Shown: positions 54,500 to 64,000 of the stretch, piece after piece
Position numbering within the stretch: the first letter of the stretch is position 1
Layout: each line of letters begins with the position of its first letter
Assembly: GCA_015680685.1 (NCBI GenBank)
Contig: MNCI01035156.1
Location: 71,905-135,904, forward strand
DNA from: Gnetum montanum
Taxonomy: Eukaryota; Streptophyta; Gnetopsida; Gnetales; Gnetaceae
Direction of reading: 5' to 3'
DNA length: 64,000 bases
Notes under the pieces: model-generated
The model's database searches: none
Told to the model about the DNA's origin: nothing
The model's input: the letters and a program-made list of their open reading frames with translations, nothing else
Made by a program: the position numbers and the translations under genes

Positions 54500-56400
54500 G
54501 GGAAATGATTAACAAAACTCCATATGAAGCATGGAATGGTAGGAAGCCTTCGGTAAGCCACTTAAGAGTCTTTGGTTGTATTTCCTATGCTTTGATAGAT
54601 TTTCATAATCGTAGCAAGCTTGATGAAAAAGTTGTCAAATGTATTTTTATTGTCTATTGTTCCAATTCCAAAGCATATAGGCTATATAACCTTCTTAGTG
54701 GCAAAGTGTTCATTAGCATGAATGTTGAGTTTGATGAATAGGTAAGGTGAACATGGCATGAAAATAATGAAGGATTGTACTTTGAATTTCCAACTGAAGG
54801 AGAAACAAATGGAGTTCAATAGCAAACTCATCCTAGCTCACTAGATTCATCGGTTCTAGCTTCACCAAATTCTACTATTTCAAGTTTCAGCTATGGTAGT
54901 ACTTCTCCAAGAAAGTTCAAGTCATTGACTAAAGTCTATAAGACAACACAAGCCTTATTTGTTGCATACCCAATAAGCTTTGAAGAAGCAGTAGAGAATA
55001 AAGAATGGCATAATGCAATGGCAAAGGAGCTGAAGGCAATTCAAAAAAATGATACATGGGAATTGGTAGAGCTACCAAAAGGCAAGAATATTATAGAAGT
55101 TAAATGGGTTTTTAGAACAAAATATGATGCAAATGGTAGCATTCAGAAGCAGAAGGCTTAGGTCATGTCAAAAGGATATTCACAACAACAAGCTGTAGAT
55201 TTTGAAAACACCTTTTCACTAGTTGCATGGTTTGAAACTGTAAGATTACTCTTAGCCTTGGCTGCTTAATTGAATTGGACTATTTATCGATTTGATGTAA
55301 AGTCTACATTTCTAAATGAAGACTTAAAGGAAGAAGTTTATGTCTCTAAACTTGAAGGCTTTATTGTTCAAGGAAAAGAAAAGCAAGTTTACATGTTAAA
55401 AAGGCACTTTATAGACTGAAGTAGGCTCCACGGGCATGGTACAACAAAATTGACTCATATTTTCTCCAAAATGGCTTTGAAAGGAGTAAGAATGAACCCA
55501 ATATTTATTTGAAGGAACAAGGTAAAAATGATCTTTTGATTATTTGCCTCTATGTGGATGATATGATATGTAGGGGTTCTTATTCTCTCATTGAAGAATT
55601 CAAAGTTTGCATGAAGAAAAAGTCTGAAATGTCATATTTAGGTGTGTTGCACTACCTTTTTAGCTTTGAAGTAAAGCAGGTTGAAGATGGAATCTTTGTG
55701 TCACAAAGCAAATATGCTACTAATTTACTTAAATGATTTAACATGTTGAATTGCAAAATTGCAGCAATACCTATGAACTTGAATGAGAAGTTGCAAATTA
55801 ATGATGGTATTGAACTAACAAGTGCAAGGCATTTCAAATGCTTAGTAAGAGGATTAATCTATTTGACTCATACGAGACCTAACATAGCTTTCTCAGTTGG
55901 AGTTATTTCAAGATTCATGCACTCTCCTACAAAGCATCATCTTGTAGTAAAGAAATTTTTACGATGTATTGTAGGAATAATTGATTTTGAACTGTGGTAT
56001 GATCATGTTTCAGAGTTCAAACTATTTGGATACACTAACATCAATTGGGCTGGATGTTTAGAAGATAAAAGAAGCACTTGGGGTTACATTTTTAATCTTG
56101 GTTTAGCTTCCATATGTTGGAGTTCAAAGAGGCAAGCTACAACTACCCTATCTTCATTTGAAGCTGAATATGCACCTGCAACCTCATCAGCATTTCAAGC
56201 AATTTGGTTAAGGAGAATTCTTGTAGATCTCAATCAAGGGCAAAAGGAAGCAATTGAAATTTATTGCAACAACAAAGCTGCAATTTCAATGTCAAAAAAT
56301 CCAGCCTACCATGGAAGAACTATGCATATTGACATTCGGGTTCATTTTATTTGAGATCTTGTGTCAAATGAATCAATTATCTTGATGTACGACAATACGA
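54500..56400 (+). pseudogene. RT and RNase H of element H
   Basis: After the integrase C-terminus (SHLRVFGCISYALIDFHNRS, 54555-54615), RT starts with SFEEAVENKEWHNAMAKELK (54975-55035) and NDTWELVELPKGKNIIEVKW. It continues through GWFRTKYDANGSIQKQKA-like text, stops near 55160 and 55270, and FDVKSTFLNEDLKEEVYV. The catalytic ICLYVDDMI lies at about 55540-55565, in YxDD form. RNase H is open from 55743 to 56354: ARHFKCLVRGLIYLTHTRPN, FGYTNINWAGCLEDKRSTWG, TTTLSSFEAEYAPATSSAFQ and KNPAYHGRTMHIDIRVHFI, all typical copia blocks. Confidence 0.92.
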
Positions 56401-56486
56401 ATGAGTAGGTGGTTGTTTTTCTCACAAAGTCCCTTCCTCAAGACAAGCATGTTTATTTCAATCTTAGACTTCATGTATCCAAGTCT

Positions 56487-56500
56487 GAATCAAGGGTAAG
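56487..56500 (+). promoter_or_regulatory. Polypurine tract of element H
   Basis: GAATCAAGGGTAAG lies immediately before the 3' LTR start TGTTAGAG, the expected plus-strand primer position. Confidence 0.6.
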
Positions 56501-56761
56501 TGTTAGAGAATGATTCAAACTTGACACCTATATTAACAGCTTCTTTACTTGGTCATTTGCAATTTGTTAGTTCCTTGATTTTTTGTTTTTCTAGTTTTGA
56601 GATCATGGCTAAGATAGTGCCCAAATTTTCTGTAATTTAGTTGCAGTATCAAATAATTGGTAACACTTAAGCAATAAAAATAGAGCATTAGCTTTGTGTA
56701 ATCTTCTCTCTCTTGTTCTAGATTATCCTCTCCTTTGTCCCTTTGTCTTTGTTATCCCTTC
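56501..56761 (+). repeat. 3' LTR of element H
   Basis: It begins TGTTAGAGAATGATTC, aligns with 52313-52530, and runs to CCCTTC just before the target duplication CATAT. The usual CA terminus is not visible, so the last bases have changed or the duplication is offset by a few bases. Confidence 0.8.
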
Positions 56762-56766
56762 CATAT
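56762..56766. repeat. Target site duplication of element H, right copy
   Basis: CATAT followed by the resumed DUF247 frame. Confidence 0.85.
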
Positions 56767-57224
56767 CAACACCACTTCAACCCCAACTTCAACCTTAGAT
56801 CTCACAAACATCTAGATCTAGATTACCACCACTTCAACCCCAACTTGAACCTTAGATCTCCCAAACTCAAGGCCCTTGACTGTGCTTTAGGACGAATGCA
56901 GAATTACCAAGGTTTGGAAGCCACAGATTAAAAGTTCAAGGATTTATTGAAAGAACTCCATGGTTTGGTGAGTTCATTTGAAAGAAAAATCAAATCATGC
57001 TACTCTGAAGATTTTGAGTTTGATGCAGATGTCTTCCTGATAATCTGTGTTTTCCTCCTTGAGTTATTCTTTTCTTACAACAAATTCATGAAGAGTGATC
57101 TCTTCCATCCCCTTCTGGATTATAGAAGTTTTCATTGACTCGATGATTTCTAGTACTGTAGTTTTTACAATTTACAAATATGTATGCCTTGAACTAATCA
57201 AAACATGAAATAGACTATATCTTG

Positions 57225-57428
57225 TTGTAGCTAGTGAGGGGGAGGTGGTGGTGGGTGGTTCGGTGGGTAGGCCCCAGTTTGGGATTCTTTTTGTTATGTC
57301 CTAAGTGTTGGGAGATTTGTTGGGGGAGGAAGGGAGAAGCCCTCCTATTTTTGGGGAAAATTTTTGTACTCTCTTGTAAATTCTTTTTAGAACTAATATA
57401 TCCTAAAATTTTTCAAAAAAAAAAATCT
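57225..57428 (+). repeat. LINE- or processed-transcript-like 3' end with poly(A)
   Basis: A G/T-rich stretch (GGGGGAGGTGGTGGTGGGTGG) is followed by TTGTAAATTCTTTTTAGAAC, TAATATATCC, and an 11-base A run at 57416-57426. This is the composition of plant L1 3' ends. A target duplication could not be identified. Confidence 0.45.
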
Positions 57429-57684
57429 TTTTCAACCTAAATATTGTCTCCAAATTTATCAAAGTTTGAGCAAAATTTTCCATTGAATTTTGGTTTTAAT
57501 TACTTATGTAGCATGGCACTTGTTATCAAAAATCAAATTCGATGACATTTATATTTCTACCAAAATTATATACAAGTAATACACAAGAAAGGAGTACTTG
57601 TTTAACTGAAAAAATACTAGTTTTTTAATTATACTAAAAGTTAATTAGTTTCTATTGCACCAACAGAGGGAGTTAGCACTAACA

Positions 57685-58210
57685 AAAAATTTTCTGAAAT
57701 GAAATGAAGCTTTATTACGTTTGAAAAACTAGAGGATCTACTAGATAGATATTACATTTTATGAAAAATAAAGATAGATTCTACAAATTGACCAAGCATC
57801 AATGGGCCATCAAAAACAAATCATATAGACTTTTTGTTGTAACATACTAACACTATCTCAAATGGATAGTAATAGCATAAGAAAGAAACACATGTAATTC
57901 ATCTTTATAATGCTATCTCACATGGGTAGTCATAGCACAAGGAAGAAATGCATGTAACTCATCTTCAAGGGCTCTTGATATGCACAACCTACAAATGTGC
58001 TCTTCTCGAGAGAGTTGAATTCATCTTGCACTTTCAATTCTAATATGATGAAAACTTAAGCAAAGCTTGCTGAGAGCATTTCGATACTTGATAAGAATAG
58101 CAGTTGAGAGATAGTGAGCTTCTACATCTAGTTTATTAAATCTAATGTGATGTAAATAAAATTACCCCTTTCCTTCCACATTAGTTCACATTTGTATTAA
58201 AACCTTCTTC
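57685..58210 (-). pseudogene. LINE ORF2 C-terminal part with CCHC-type end, copy 2
   Basis: A strongly 5'-truncated copy of the LINE at 41685-42680, same orientation. The minus strand reads VEAHYLSTAILIKYRNALSK, LCLSFHHIRIESAR, a stop, then EEHICRLCISRALEDELHAF (about 57995-57935), giving C-x2-C and E-D-E-x-H before a last Cys. The 3' terminal AATAAAGC signal is at about 57705-57715. A 47-bp stretch around 57860-57945 (GCTATCTCACATGGGTAGTC...) is duplicated. The two copies together let the domain be recognised even though each is broken. Confidence 0.65.
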
Positions 58211-59060
58211 TCGACCCAAAATTAACATGATTAAGCTTTGATATGGCCACAATGGGACTTGAACACATCATCTAGAAAATGACCCAAAATTGACATCTCC
58301 AACTCAAACAAATGTGTCAAAGGTATTGTCTAAATACTATATCTAAGTATACAAGCATTAGAAAAATGATAATTCAAAAATATAGGTTCCTCATCTTCCA
58401 CTACTACATGTATACAAAATCTATAGATGCGTTATTCTCTTTATTTCAATTAATAAATAGTGAGATCCCATATGAGTATATGTGATTACCACATTACTTT
58501 CTTAGAAAATAGTAGCAAATGAATAAGTAGGTATTTTTATTAAGGATCATCTTTAGATCTACTACAAATAAAATTGCTTTTTTCCACATGGTTGTTTCCC
58601 ATGTGTACTTTAATGCCTTCTATGTGATTCTTATTTTTAGATCTTTAAAGCTCAAATTTAAATCTTGATCTTTAATATTCTATTTTGGAAGACATTTTTT
58701 CCATAATTGAACTATCCTTTTTCCTAAGTGACTTTATAAACTTTTATGGATAGGTGGATGCCAAGCCTAGCAAGCATCATTTTATAAAATTGTAGAAATT
58801 TTTGAGGAGTTACAATTTCTATAGGTAGCATATCTTCTTCTGCTAATAAAACATCATATAGAGTTTAAGCCTTTACCTAAAGTTCCTACAACAAAAATTA
58901 TTTCTAAATACATTTCAAATGTTTCTATTGGCCTGAGGTAAATTGGGTTCCTAAGGCTTATAATTGTATAGCCATCTAGAAACTTTTATAGAACTCAAAT
59001 AGAGCTTTATAACTTAGCAATATCTCCTAGAATCGAATCCATAAATTAGAGATTCAAAAT
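58211..59060. other. AT-rich stretch, nothing recognised
   Basis: No supported gene or repeat. AAAAT directly precedes the LTR of element I and could be its target duplication. Confidence 0.4.
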
Positions 59061-59889
59061 TGATGAGTGGCGAGGTACCTTTGCATCCAAACATATGAAT
59101 CATAAGCGCTCATGCATGATCCAATTGAATTCCATGGATGGAACTAGTTGTGCACATAAATCATTATGCTTTGATCGTAGTTTGCTATCTTTTCACATGG
59201 ACTAGCAGTAGCTTTATCATGTATGGTTTAGTCCAAAGTGAGGCATATGATTAATGTAGTCTAGCCCTATGGTGCTCCTAATGAAAATTAATTAAGCTAA
59301 TTAATAATAGAAAGTAAAGTCTAAACTAGCCTACGTGTGATGAGTATCCATTCTTAATCATTTTCACATGCCTTGGACTTCATGTAACTATAGCTGGGAT
59401 TACCAAGTAATTACACTTAAGTGCTTGCGATTAGTTGTACTCATTCTGCTCAATGACAAGAATCGTAAAGAGCAATAAATTGAAACATTAACTAAGGAAA
59501 ATGATAAATGGGTAAACAATTTAAAGCAATAATAAATCTAAGTAAATGCTACAATGATGAAAGGAATTTCAATCTTTATTTCTGGTCATGTAACACATTC
59601 AAGTACGTCACACTTGAATTAGGATGTTGTACAATCACTTAACATCACACTATAGGCATGTACTATGAAATAACAAAATAGGAAATTAATAATTTATGAA
59701 AAAGCTAACTAACATCTATTAACCCACCATGTCTTAATTGTGCACCTAAGTGTTGTATTTATAGGCTAGCATAGAAGAGATGATATTGGATATACAACAT
59801 CTCTTCTTAAGACCCGATATCACATATCTGATATCGATGCTCTGATATTGGATATCCAATATTGGAGCTGACAGCATCATGACTCATCA
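59061..59889 (-). repeat. 3' LTR of element I
   Basis: In plus orientation it starts TGATGAGTGGCGAGGTACC and ends GACTCATCA. Blocks such as CATAGTTTGCTATCTT, TATGGTTTAGTC and GATTACCAAG match the reverse complement of the C LTRs. The TATA region is TTGTATTTATAGG (59752-59764). The U3 (about 59770-59889) is built of GATATC, GGATATCC and CCAATATTGG words. Confidence 0.9.
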
Positions 59890-59904
59890 TACCTCCATGA
59901 CTGA
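59890..59904 (-). promoter_or_regulatory. Polypurine tract of element I
   Basis: The minus strand reads TTCAGTCATGGAGGTA up to the LTR, one base different from element E. Confidence 0.8.
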
Positions 59905-62751
59905 ATGAAAATTCATCCTCAAGTTAAACAAAATGAGGAACAAGTTCTTTACAACATATTTGGAAGGTATGGAATTATTGACTAACTTAAACAAACAAAA
60001 AAACAAACAAATTTACTCTTACATGCCACAGTGGTATTTTACAAAAATTTGGACAAGAAATTATAAGACACAAATTTGGAGAAGCTCATGTAGTTCCCAG
60101 AGTTGGTGGCTTCTCATTAGTCACTTCCCTTTGTCACATGGCCTTTGAAATTTGTAGCAGTTGAGTAGTGCCTACAACTTTTCATCCTCCATTCTTAGGT
60201 CATGTACTATCCATGCTACTAAACTAATGTGTGCTTGTGCTGGTACGTTCCATGGCAATGGTAGCTACAAGAACATTTTCTTGGCCTTCACATACCAAGC
60301 TGCAAACTTCCATTGTTCTTCCTCAAAGGTCCTAGCCTTTTTCTTCAACACATGGTTATCTATTAATCTTTAGGCTAGGTTTGAGGCTACATCCTTCTCT
60401 CCATGGTAGCAATCCTTAATCACCTCTAGTTTTGAGTTTGCTACATGAAGTTTCTATAAAGCAACTTTTCTGTTTGCAAATCCTTTTTCATATAATGCAT
60501 AGGTGCTCACCACCTACTGCTCTAATGTATTTCTAAGCTAACTTGCTATGAACATGGCAAGGGTGGCATATCATAGGTTAGCCAATGTCATGTATTCCTT
60601 TAAGTCCTTATTTTATAGATCTTTATTCTTCACTTCTACTTGCTAGACCTAGGCATAACTATCCAAGATGGGTTGCTAGTCAGGATTTTGTGTTGCATGG
60701 ATCTGGTATGAGCTTTGACCATCTAAATTTCCTTTTTGTTGATTTGCTTATACATACTAACCTAGTCCCAAAAGTGTTCTTTTAGCTTTTCATGATTTTT
60801 GGCCTCATTTTTCCATGCACTTATTTGAATTGTAGATTTTTGTCGTATCGTGTGCACCTCCTTCATCAAGAGGGTTCTATTTTCTATAGTTAGTCAACTA
60901 ATGCCTTGGTTGATCCTCACCAGTTTCTCTCTCAACTGGTGGATACTTTCCTCTAGAATGTTCTTTTGTTTTTCTACAATGATCAACCTTGTGTTTTCTA
61001 CAACAAGTTGTTTATTTTCTTCTTGAGTGGTGGTCATTGCCTTCTTATGAGCATAGGATTTTGCTTCCATAGAAGAGGCATTCTAGACCACCTTCTCCTT
61101 TTCTTGCTTAGCAAATTTTTTCTCTTCAATTAGTTTATCTAGTTGCTCCATTCTGAATTAATTTAGCTAGTCAAATGTGATAAATTAGGTAGGATCCCAT
61201 CTTTCAACTCTTAAGGTGACCAACTCTTATTGTAAGCATTGCACTTCTATTTCTACATGTTCTACCCTAGTCTTAACCATGACTAGCTTTCCCTTAGTGG
61301 CAATGAGGTCTGATTGTACTGTAGTGACATCACTTGGGCTATGAAACAGGGTGGTCATTACTTGTCCTATCGGTAGTAATCTATCTAATACATCCTCATG
61401 GGTTGAAAGAGTCATTGAAGTTCCAATGAGCATTTGTGTATTTGTAGTCCCAGTCAAATCCACTGGGGGCATAATAGGCACATTGAAATACTCCTTTATG
61501 TGATCCATTATCACCTTTGCTACCCCTACAACATCGTGATGCTACATGACCACTATTGTGGCACCTTCTCCTATTTCAAGCATCACTTAAAAGGATGTGA
61601 CATTACAAGAGATTTGTCGTGACCACTGGGATTCTCCTTTTGATTGTAGCAAAATTTCCCCCTTTGTTGGATTGGCAAAAATAGTGGGTTGCATAGCATT
61701 GTTAAGGACTCTAAAGATGTTCGACTCATCTCTACTCCCCTAGCTGAGTGTTTTAGCAATTATTTGTAAATGGCTCATTGTAGGCCTATAGTCTTATGGA
61801 GGTGGTGGTCACAATGCTATTTAGGCTTTTTTTTGGTTTTTTTCCTTCTTTGGTTCTTTTTCTTCATCAAGGTCTTTCCTTAGCCTTCCTAGGAATGTCA
61901 TTTGTGTACCCTAGGATTCCAGCATGTTTACATAACTTTTAGATTAGGCAAGGGAATGGAAGTGTTGGCTTCTCTTCCTTCTTCTTTTCAAACCACCTTC
62001 AAATTTCCATGAAAGATAACTAGGGAAGGTTGACCATGTATTTGTCCATTAGTATGGCACTTTCCCTAGCTATGTATGTTGAGATCCTATTGAGAAATTT
62101 GGTGGGGAAGAGATGATATGTGCCTATATTGAAATAGGTCCTATCTTCTAGAGTTAATTCATTATATGTTTTATCATCTTGGTTGTACACCTGCTTCAGC
62201 CATAACTTTCTGGTCTTAGGATCATACCTTGTGGATAGATGTGCTAACTTGACCTCCACATTTGGTGGCTTTAGAGCCTCTACAATTGCTTTAACCAAGA
62301 AGGAAATAGTGACTCTACCAATGTTAATTGTGGTGCCTTCTTCCTTGTTGTGCTAGAATTGGTAGGTCTCACTAAGGTACCATTTGACATTGTTTGATAG
62401 GATGTGTCATAAGAGTGATGGTTAAAGTAGTGTCCAAACTACCTCATGAGCAAACACCATGTATGGTCTAAAGATCATTTACACGATGACTATGGTCAAC
62501 ATGGACTTCTCTTGAATAGCTTCAAGGCATTCTTGGGACAATGTGAGGAATTGTCCCTACACAGGAACTTGTGATTCTACAACCTCTCCTTGGACTGACT
62601 TTCCTATAATAGGAGCCTCTTGATGGATCCTAAATGATTAAGCCTCTTTCTTTTCATGCTCGACTTGCTTGCATTGTTGGCCTTTTCCACCTCTTAGGTG
62701 TTTGGCTACTCCCTATGAAGGTCCTAGTTATGCTCCTCTTTTTGAGGCCAT
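59905..62751 (-). pseudogene. 3' ORF of element I: globular front, coiled-coil back, unknown function
   Basis: The start ATG at 62749-62751 gives MASKRGA, a stop, then LGPS, like the start of the ORF in element C. An N-terminal part with stops leads to the longest clean stretch, 62298-62020: VKAIVEALKPPNVEVKLAHL, TRYDPKTRKLWLKQVYNQDD and LTLEDRTYFNIGTYHLFPTK. This vaguely recalls a domain found in plant mobile-element proteins (acidic, aromatic, LxPt). The middle is open at 61514-61227 (DHIKEYFNVPIMPPVDLTGT, DVLDRLLPIGQVMTTLFHSP). The back half (61200-60850) reads EQLDKLIEEKKFAKQEKEK and EENKQLVVENTRLIIVEKQK, a typical coiled coil. Position between pol and LTR is that of env-like genes, but no signal peptide or membrane segment is visible. 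Confidence 0.5.
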
Positions 62752-63118
62752 TTGCAATCAATCAAGGATTAGATGTTACTAAGGTATTGTTATATATCAT
62801 CAATAGGTTTATACTATAGTACTAACCTTAGTTTCATTAAGTTATTTAGTTCATATGATTGTCAAGTTAGAATTTTTTTAAAAAAAAAATGCCCAAAAAG
62901 TGTTTTTCTTTGTTTATGACCCTTTGTGCTCGATTTCTTTTTCCTTATGTATGGCATATTATGAAGGTTATGGTCCCTTGGTTGAAAAAAATTAAAGTTT
63001 CTAGCGTTACTACGATTGATTTTTCCTTATAACACTAAAGGTTTTTAACATTCTTACCATTGTGATACCTTCTAGGTGATAGCAAATTTTAAAAAATTGG
63101 CGTAAGTTTCCAATGCAA

Positions 63119-63135
63119 GCACCCCCCATGACTAA
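63119..63135 (-). promoter_or_regulatory. Second polypurine-type motif of element I
   Basis: The minus strand reads TTTAGTCATGGGGGGTGC. It repeats the polypurine tract motif 3.2 kb upstream of the LTR, before the 3' ORF. Element E has the same at 29842-29853. Confidence 0.5.
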
Positions 63136-63289
63136 ATTGAACACTTTGGGTTCAAACTGGTTCAAACGATATGGAAATCAAAGAAGTATTGAGCAAGATA
63201 TTGCAAGTGGAAGTTGATTGCGTAGAGCTTTAAGTCATGAAAGAAAATTTGAAAAAATCCCCTAGCTAAAAATGATGAGATTGGATTTT

Positions 63290-63400
63290 TGAACACCACA
63301 GGGATCATATATATAGGTTTTGTGGATCCAATATCGAGTATCCAACATCGAGTTTGACCCAATATCAAGTAGTTGATATCGGGATACTTGAGTATTCATT
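63290..63400 (-). promoter_or_regulatory. U3-like palindromic words plus TATA upstream of the 3' ORF
   Basis: The minus strand gives ATATCAACTACTTGATATTG, GATACTCGATATTGGATCC and then CCTATATATATGATCC (63310-63295). This mirrors the LTR arrangement of palindromic words followed by a TATA box. It lies about 550 bp before the 3' ORF start. It could be an internal promoter or a fragment of another LTR. Confidence 0.35.
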
Positions 63401-63609
63401 AAATGAGGGTATTGAGCATGGAAAATGAATCTCTAGTATTGGTTGAAAGGTTTTAGGTTAGGTCCATAGTTTTGGGGTAAGTAGGAAATCATTTTTTAAC
63501 CAATAGAAGTGTTGGAAGATGGGAGTCGTTAACATTAAAAGTATTGGAAGAAGCAAGAAAAGGGGTAGTATACCTATGTTGTGGAACAGATCAATTACAT
63601 GATAAGGGA

Positions 63610-63830
63610 AAGCATGAAATTTAACAATTATGCACTTGGAGGGTTAAGAATGATGTGGTTGTGTCAAACGTATACAAGTTATAATAGTTACATAAGTGGA
63701 TCCTCCCCAAAGTAAGCTCCAACCTATGATACCCTTGTATAAGCACACTTAAAAATGTTTGTAGGTACTAAAGGGGTTGAATGCAACACATACCTGTGAG
63801 ATAAAACACACATGTTAAAACCACTAATTT
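63610..63830 (-). promoter_or_regulatory. Conserved untranslated block of the Athila-like family (copy in I)
   Basis: The core GCTTACTTTGGGGAGGATCC (63700-63719) with about 90 bp on each side aligns with 21290-21480 of element C. It contains CTCACAG/GTATGT (63793 downward), a perfect 5' splice-donor sequence that could be joined to an acceptor just before the 3' ORF. Confidence 0.6.
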
Positions 63831-64000
63831 GAGGAAATAACTTTGTGTTACGACGAGTTAGGATTAGACAGGCAATGAGATGTAATGGACTATAGAAAGG
63901 ATTGCAGGAATTGGGATATGAGGTGTCTTACCAGAGGCATAATGAATCGTTGTGTGTTATTAATGGTTAAGTAATCATTAGCCCTTATTTCCAAGATTCA

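Larger units (their letters stand above)
52313..56761 (+). mobile_element. Element H: full-length small-LTR copia inserted in DUF247 gene 2
   Basis: A 4.45-kb element with short LTRs (223 and 261 bp), gag, protease, integrase, RT and RNase H in copia order, and target duplication CATAT. Joining the DUF247 sequence across the element restores the host frame with exactly one copy of the duplication, which proves the insertion. Around ten stops or frameshifts show it is not recent. Confidence 0.95.
52055..57138 (+). pseudogene. DUF247 gene 2, split by copia element H
   Basis: The left part (52055-52312) reads EASTEKLRSALQNIHVQPSL, a stop, and then CPIRGIKQTTTEFEPLPCES and NPQDYIPELVGLGSY. The right part resumes in the same frame directly after the right target duplication at 56767 with QHHFNPNFNLRS, so the uninterrupted gene read VGLGSYQHH, the DUF247 VSIGPYHHG block. 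Further on: KLKALDCALGRMQNYQGLEA, one stop at 56929, LLKELHGLVSSFERKIKSCY, and DADVFLIICVFLLELFFSYN (usual DGCFxLELF). It ends at 57138. A 57-bp in-frame tandem duplication (56771-56827 and 56828-56884) repeats HHFNPNFNLRS. The C-terminal two thirds of the domain and the membrane segment are absent. Confidence 0.88.
59061..64000 (-). mobile_element. Element I: Athila-like element, 3' half (continues beyond the window)
   Basis: A 3' LTR (59061-59889), a polypurine tract, a long decayed 3' ORF (about 59905-62751) and the conserved untranslated block (63610-63830) lie on the minus strand. Its LTR is closest to that of element C. Gag and pol, if present, lie to the right of base 64000. Confidence 0.8.

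Noticed and set aside
48335-57138. Calling the DUF247 pair a self-incompatibility locus
   Set aside because: DUF247 proteins are numerous in plants and no other component or evidence is present.
59905-62751. Calling the 3' ORF an envelope gene
   Set aside because: No signal peptide, fusion-peptide-like segment or transmembrane helix can be seen; only the position fits.

Overview
The window looks like nuclear DNA from a seed plant with a large, retrotransposon-rich genome. It is AT-rich, with decayed Ty3/gypsy and Ty1/copia LTR elements, non-LTR (LINE) tails, a broken leucine-rich-repeat receptor gene and two broken DUF247 genes. A gymnosperm-like genome would fit the density of old degenerate insertions, but nothing here proves the species. 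There are two assembly gaps (18856-19373 and 49299-49662). I found no intact protein-coding gene, tRNA, rRNA or CRISPR array.

Layout. 1-5260: a minus-strand Athila-like Ty3/gypsy element (A), running off the left edge, with RT, protease, gag, PBS and 5' LTR. 5261-7870: AT-rich DNA with a degenerate tandem repeat. 7879-8731: an LRR-receptor pseudogene with its TATA box. 8970-9640: a GC-richer island. 9660-14383: a nearly full-length Tnt1-like copia element (B) with a truncated 3' LTR. 14384-15800: an array of about eleven hairpin-forming palindromes. 16240-24120: a decayed coding region of unknown kind, split by a nested LTR element (C, 18079-23187, plus strand). 24854-26740: a copia fragment (D) whose LTR holds a second, different palindrome array. 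28470-35463: a complete LTR-to-LTR Athila-like element (E, minus strand) with a 5-bp target duplication, keeping gag and protease but lacking RT and integrase. 35500-36060: a gag-like remnant. 37335-45530: three RTE-type LINE 3' ends, SINE-like tracts, a copia scrap and a minus-strand LINE ORF2 end. 45560-48345: a decayed copia (G). 48335-57138: two divergently oriented DUF247 pseudogenes, the right one split by copia element H (52313-56761, TSD CATAT). 57225-58210: LINE tails. 59061-64000: the 3' half of a fourth Athila-like element (I, minus strand) with LTR, polypurine tract and a long decayed 3' ORF.

The main biology is a single family of Athila-like elements (A, C, E, I). They share a tRNA-Asp primer site where visible, LTRs ending in TGATGAG-type termini, very short U3 regions built from palindromic words, and an AGTCATGGGGG polypurine motif. 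C, E and I also share a conserved untranslated block. Two of them (C, E) have lost pol but kept gag, LTRs and the 3' block, so they look like non-autonomous derivatives. C and I share an unusual 3' ORF start (MAxKR...GPS) preceded by a possible splice acceptor. That 3' ORF and the hairpin array at 14384-15800 are the most promising undescribed items.
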